Part shown: positions 61,306-64,000 of the stretch, one piece after another
Layout: the number at the start of each line of letters is the position of its first letter
How positions within the stretch are numbered: the first letter of the stretch is position 1
Assembly: GCF_037782385.1 (NCBI RefSeq)
Contig: NZ_JBBEXD010000012.1
Location: forward strand, 62,001 to 126,000
DNA: 64,000 nucleotides
Direction: 5' to 3'
Source of the DNA: Ascidiimonas meishanensis
GTDB lineage: Bacteria > Bacteroidota > Bacteroidia > Flavobacteriales > Flavobacteriaceae
Position numbers and translations under genes: made by a program
The notes under the pieces: model-generated
The model's database searches: none
Told to the model about the DNA's origin: nothing
The model's input: only the letters and a program-made list of their open reading frames with translations

Positions 61306-62304
61306 TTATAATTTATGAGGTAAAAATGGATAGTCTTTTTGTTCATAGACTACATCATACATAATATTCTTTTCTGGATATGAGGATTCCTCAGCAAATT
61401 TCTCGCATTCAGAAACTCTTTCTTTTACCCGTTTATCTATCTCCTTAATCTCATCTTCGGTAGCGTATTTCTTTTCAAGAATTACATCTTTTACCTGAGT
61501 AATAGGATCTATTTTTTTGTATTCTTCAACTTCATCTTTCGTCCTGTAGTGTTGTGCATCAGACATTGAATGCCCTCTATAACGATAGGTTTTTAACTCT
61601 AGAAAAGTAGGCCCGCCTCCAGTTCTAGCTCTTTCAATTGCTTCACTAACAGCTTCTGCAACCTTTACGGGGTTCATTCCATCTACAGGCCCACAAGGCA
61701 TTTCATAGCCTAAACCTAGTTTCCATATTTCTGTATGATTTGCTGTTCTGGAAACCGATGTACCCATCGCATAACCGTTATTTTCAACTAAAAACACTAC
61801 AGGAAGATTCCATAGCATCGCCAGGTTAAATGTTTCGTGCAAAGAACCTTGTCTTGTTGCTCCATCACCCATATAGGTAAGTGTCACGGCATCTCTTTTA
61901 AAATATTTATCTGCAAATGCAAGTCCGGCACCAAGAGGTATTTGACCTCCAACAATACCATGACCTCCATAAAACCTATGTTCTTTGGAGAAAATATGCA
62001 TAGAACCTCCAAGGCCTTGAGAAGTACCCGTGCTTTTACCATAAAGTTCTGCCATCACTTTTTTGGGATCTACTCCCATACCAATAGGCTGTACGTGATT
62101 TCGATATGCTGTAATCATGCGGTCTTTAGTAAGATCCATAGCATGTAATGAGCCTGCTAAAATAGCTTCCTGACCATTATAAAGATGTAAAAAACCTCTC
62201 ACCTTTTGTTGTATGTAAACCGCAGCAAGTTTATCTTCAAACTTTCTCCAGAAAAGCATTTCTTCGTACCAGTTTAGGTACACCTCTTTGGTAACTTTCT
62301 TCAT
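61306..62304 (-). CDS. pdhA: Pyruvate dehydrogenase E1 component, alpha subunit
   Basis: The thiamine-diphosphate-binding subunit that decarboxylates pyruvate together with E1-beta; 332 residues. Key blocks are 'RGFLHLYNGQEAILAGSLHA', 'MITAYRNHVQPIGMGVDPKK', 'GGHGIVGGQIPLGAGLAFAD', the ThDP motif 'LTYMGDGATRQGSLHETFNL' (GDG...), 'VVFLVENNGYAMGTSVSR' and 'TYRYRGHSMSDAQHYRTKDE' (the phosphorylation-loop region of eukaryotic homologues). A separate alpha subunit fits the Bacteroidota arrangement with split E1. It forms an operon with pdhC. Confidence 0.96.
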   Translation of the reverse strand: MKKVTKEVYLNWYEEMLFWRKFEDKLAAVYIQQKVRGFLHLYNGQEAILAGSLHAMDLTKDRMITAYRNHVQPIGMGVDPKKVMAELYGKSTGTSQGLGGSMHIFSKEHRFYGGHGIVGGQIPLGAGLAFADKYFKRDAVTLTYMGDGATRQGSLHETFNLAMLWNLPVVFLVENNGYAMGTSVSRTANHTEIWKLGLGYEMPCGPVDGMNPVKVAEAVSEAIERARTGGGPTFLELKTYRYRGHSMSDAQHYRTKDEVEEYKKIDPITQVKDVILEKKYATEDEIKEIDKRVKERVSECEKFAEESSYPEKNIMYDVVYEQKDYPFLPHKL

Positions 62305-62345
62305 TTGTAATGGTTATATTTTGTAATCTTCAAAAAAACGAATAA

Positions 62346-62353
62346 CAAAAGTA
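62346..62353 (-). promoter_or_regulatory. -7 box of the pdhA-pdhC operon
   Basis: TACTTTTG on the minus strand, an exact TAnnTTTG match, 41 bases before the pdhA start. No -33 TTG at the normal distance. Confidence 0.4.
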
Positions 62354-62445
62354 ACATATTAAAACAAAAGAGAAAAAATGAAAACGAACAATTGTAATGT
62401 ATTTTGTAGAATACGCAGTTATCAAGGTGTTCTTTTAAATAGCTA

Positions 62446-62928
62446 CTAAAGAAAAGAGCTATCAAAAGTGAGGGGAAGTAGATTTTTTACAGAATTTGAT
62501 TTAAAGATTTTACCTTCTGCACCCATAAAATAAATTTCTATAGGTTCTTTTTGATTGATTTCATATTCTACTAGAGATTGCCTGCATGCTCCACACGGAG
62601 GCGCAGGTTTTTTGACTGTATAGTTATCTGAGGATACAGAAATTGCCAACCTCTTTATGGAAACTCCTGGAAAGTTAGCGCCTGCGCTAAAGATTGCTAC
62701 GCGTTCTGCACAAAGCCCAGAAGGATAACAGGCATTTTCCTGGTTATTACCAGTAACCACCTCTTGATTCTCCAAAAGCAATGCTGCACCCACTCTAAAT
62801 TTTGAATAGGGAGCATAGGCTTTATTTCGAGCTTCTACTGCTCTATACATTAAATGGAAAACCTCTTCATCTAACTCTTCCAGTTTATCGTAAACTGTAA
62901 ATGAAGCAGTAATATTAATATTTTTCAT
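62446..62928 (-). CDS. cdd: Cytidine deaminase
   Basis: Deaminates cytidine and deoxycytidine for pyrimidine salvage; 160 residues, homotetrameric type. It has 'NKAYAPYSKFRVGAALLLEN', zinc site part one 'ENACYPSGLCAERVAIFSAG' (Cys-Ala-Glu with catalytic Glu), and part two 'APPCGACRQSLVEYEI' (PCxxC). It lies nine bases downstream of porV on the same strand, an arrangement that I recall from other flavobacteria. Confidence 0.96.
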   Translation of the reverse strand: MKNINITASFTVYDKLEELDEEVFHLMYRAVEARNKAYAPYSKFRVGAALLLENQEVVTGNNQENACYPSGLCAERVAIFSAGANFPGVSIKRLAISVSSDNYTVKKPAPPCGACRQSLVEYEINQKEPIEIYFMGAEGKIFKSNSVKNLLPLTFDSSFL

Positions 62929-62937
62929 CTATTCTGC

Positions 62938-64000
62938 TTAGTACTGAGAATATTCCTCTCCAAAATTAAGCGTTAAAGAGAACCTAAGTGTATTTTCTAA
63001 TGGGTTTCTAACCTGAGAGGTTGAAAATAAATAAGATACATCTATTGTAGCCGCTTTAAATTGAAAACCTGCCCCTAAGGTAAAAAACTTACGAGCTCCT
63101 TTTTCATCACTTTCATTAAAGTACCCAGTTCTAAAAGCAAAAGAATCTAAATAAGTATATTCCGCTCCTAAAGCCCAGGTAATCTCCTTTAATTCTTCTC
63201 CAAAACCATCAGGTGCATCTCCAAAAGACTTAAAAATACCACTCACAAAACCTATATCTTGATACTCATCATTATCCGCAGCGTCAATTACTCCATCATT
63301 ATTAAAATCCTGAGGTGTAGGAACTAATAATTTATTGAATTCTGTATTCAATGCAAGCTTATTAGCTTCGTCAAAAATAAAATCAAATCCTGCACCAAAT
63401 TTAAGGTTGGTTGGTAGAAAGTTTTCTTGTCCCCCTTCATCGTACTGAATTTTAGGACCAATATTGGAAACATTAAATCCTGCCCTCCATCTTCCATCAA
63501 AAGAATTATAAGGTATTTCATCAGATTGATAATAGCCCGCTATGTCTACTGCGAAAGTGTTTGCAGCTCTTGCATTAGCGTCTACTTGCTGTAACCTCAA
63601 GTTGGATCTAATGTATCGTCCGGCAACAGCCATAGCAAACTGATCACTCAACTTCAAAGAATACGAGCCATCTAAAGAAAATTCATTTGGTTTTACAATT
63701 TCACCCGGGTCATTAGCCGATTGTCTTAATTCTATTTCTCCTAAACCAAAATACCTAAGGCTTAAGGCAAAAGCACTTCTTTCATTAATTCGATTATGAA
63801 AATTGGCCTGTAATAGCGAAATATCATTTACAAGCTCTGCAAGGTATGGCGTATAACTTACACCCACTCCATATTGATATTTAGAGAATACATATTTAGC
63901 AGGGTTCCACTGTTGTGAATATCCATCTGGTGAAGAAGCAACGCCAATATCACCCATCCCAGAAGCTCTTGCGTCAGATGCGATTAAAAGAAATGGCACA
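62938..64000 (-). CDS. porV: T9SS outer-membrane protein PorV (partial, N-terminus missing)
   Basis: An outer-membrane beta-barrel of the type IX secretion system (PorV/LptO), which shuttles cargo from the translocon to the attachment complex. 353 residues are visible. The frame stays open to the window edge; the GTG near 63999 is an internal valine in 'VPFLLIASDARASGMGDIGV', which follows the signal peptide and first residues in complete homologues. Further markers are 'ASSPDGYSQQWNPAKYVFSK', 'SYTPYLAELVNDISLLQANF' and a final strand 'NTLRFSLTLNFGEEYSQY'. The start lies to the right of the window; porU would be expected upstream. Confidence 0.94.
   Translation of the reverse strand, partial: VPFLLIASDARASGMGDIGVASSPDGYSQQWNPAKYVFSKYQYGVGVSYTPYLAELVNDISLLQANFHNRINERSAFALSLRYFGLGEIELRQSANDPGEIVKPNEFSLDGSYSLKLSDQFAMAVAGRYIRSNLRLQQVDANARAANTFAVDIAGYYQSDEIPYNSFDGRWRAGFNVSNIGPKIQYDEGGQENFLPTNLKFGAGFDFIFDEANKLALNTEFNKLLVPTPQDFNNDGVIDAADNDEYQDIGFVSGIFKSFGDAPDGFGEELKEITWALGAEYTYLDSFAFRTGYFNESDEKGARKFFTLGAGFQFKAATIDVSYLFSTSQVRNPLENTLRFSLTLNFGEEYSQY

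Overview
This window is chromosomal DNA from a member of the Bacteroidota, almost certainly Flavobacteriaceae. The evidence is low GC, TonB-dependent receptors with carboxypeptidase-regulatory-like N-termini, type IX secretion genes (PorV and a type B C-terminal sorting domain), an archaeal/eukaryote-type ProS, Bacteroidota-type -7 boxes (TAnnTTTG) and little use of Shine-Dalgarno sites. I cannot name the genus.

Layout. 1-20 kb is mostly ordinary core genome: the end of a TonB-dependent receptor, argS, small conserved proteins, a surface lipoprotein, a DUF2867 oxidoreductase, a second TonB receptor, a Tat-exported HisC-like aminotransferase, recQ, then kdsD-tatC-CMD protein-lptB-acetyltransferase, a membrane-anchored GH25 lysozyme, pssA and lnt. 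Inside this part, at 6789-6947 on the minus strand, is a 52-residue gene that looks like a class I lanthipeptide precursor of the Bacteroidota type, with no modification enzyme nearby. It is the most interesting small feature found.

20.1-43.4 kb is a 23-kb surface-polysaccharide locus, all on the minus strand and mostly with overlapping or abutting genes. It reads from a nucleotide-sugar epimerase/dehydratase and an ABC exporter (Wzm, Wzt with a C-terminal substrate domain), through about ten glycosyltransferases (GT2, GT4, one exostosin-like GT47), two asparagine-synthase-like amidotransferases, a hexapeptide acyltransferase, an O-antigen-ligase-like membrane protein and a CapK-like adenylate-forming enzyme, to a polyprenyl glycosylphosphotransferase that would start the glycan. 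It contains a truncated GT2 remnant, a GT4 gene with an apparent CTG start, and a very AT-rich segment (about 38.15-40.6 kb) that ends at the domain boundary inside wzt. This suggests that the substrate-specific part of the locus was swapped by recombination.

43.7-64 kb returns to core genes: an unknown membrane protein with a helix-hairpin-helix-like N-terminus, rpsT, three identical tRNA-Glu genes in perfect 118-bp tandem repeats, proS, a Gly/Trp/Asn-rich lipoprotein, an OmpP1/FadL-like porin, a T9SS-sorted adhesin-like protein, folE-cysS-yidD, a DUF389 membrane protein, manC (which could supply GDP-mannose for the polysaccharide), a SprT-like protein, an SDR, an M28 peptidase, pdhC and pdhA of pyruvate dehydrogenase, cdd, and porV running off the right edge.

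No CRISPR array, insertion sequence, prophage or complete defence system was recognised. Positions quoted for domains are read by eye and are approximate.
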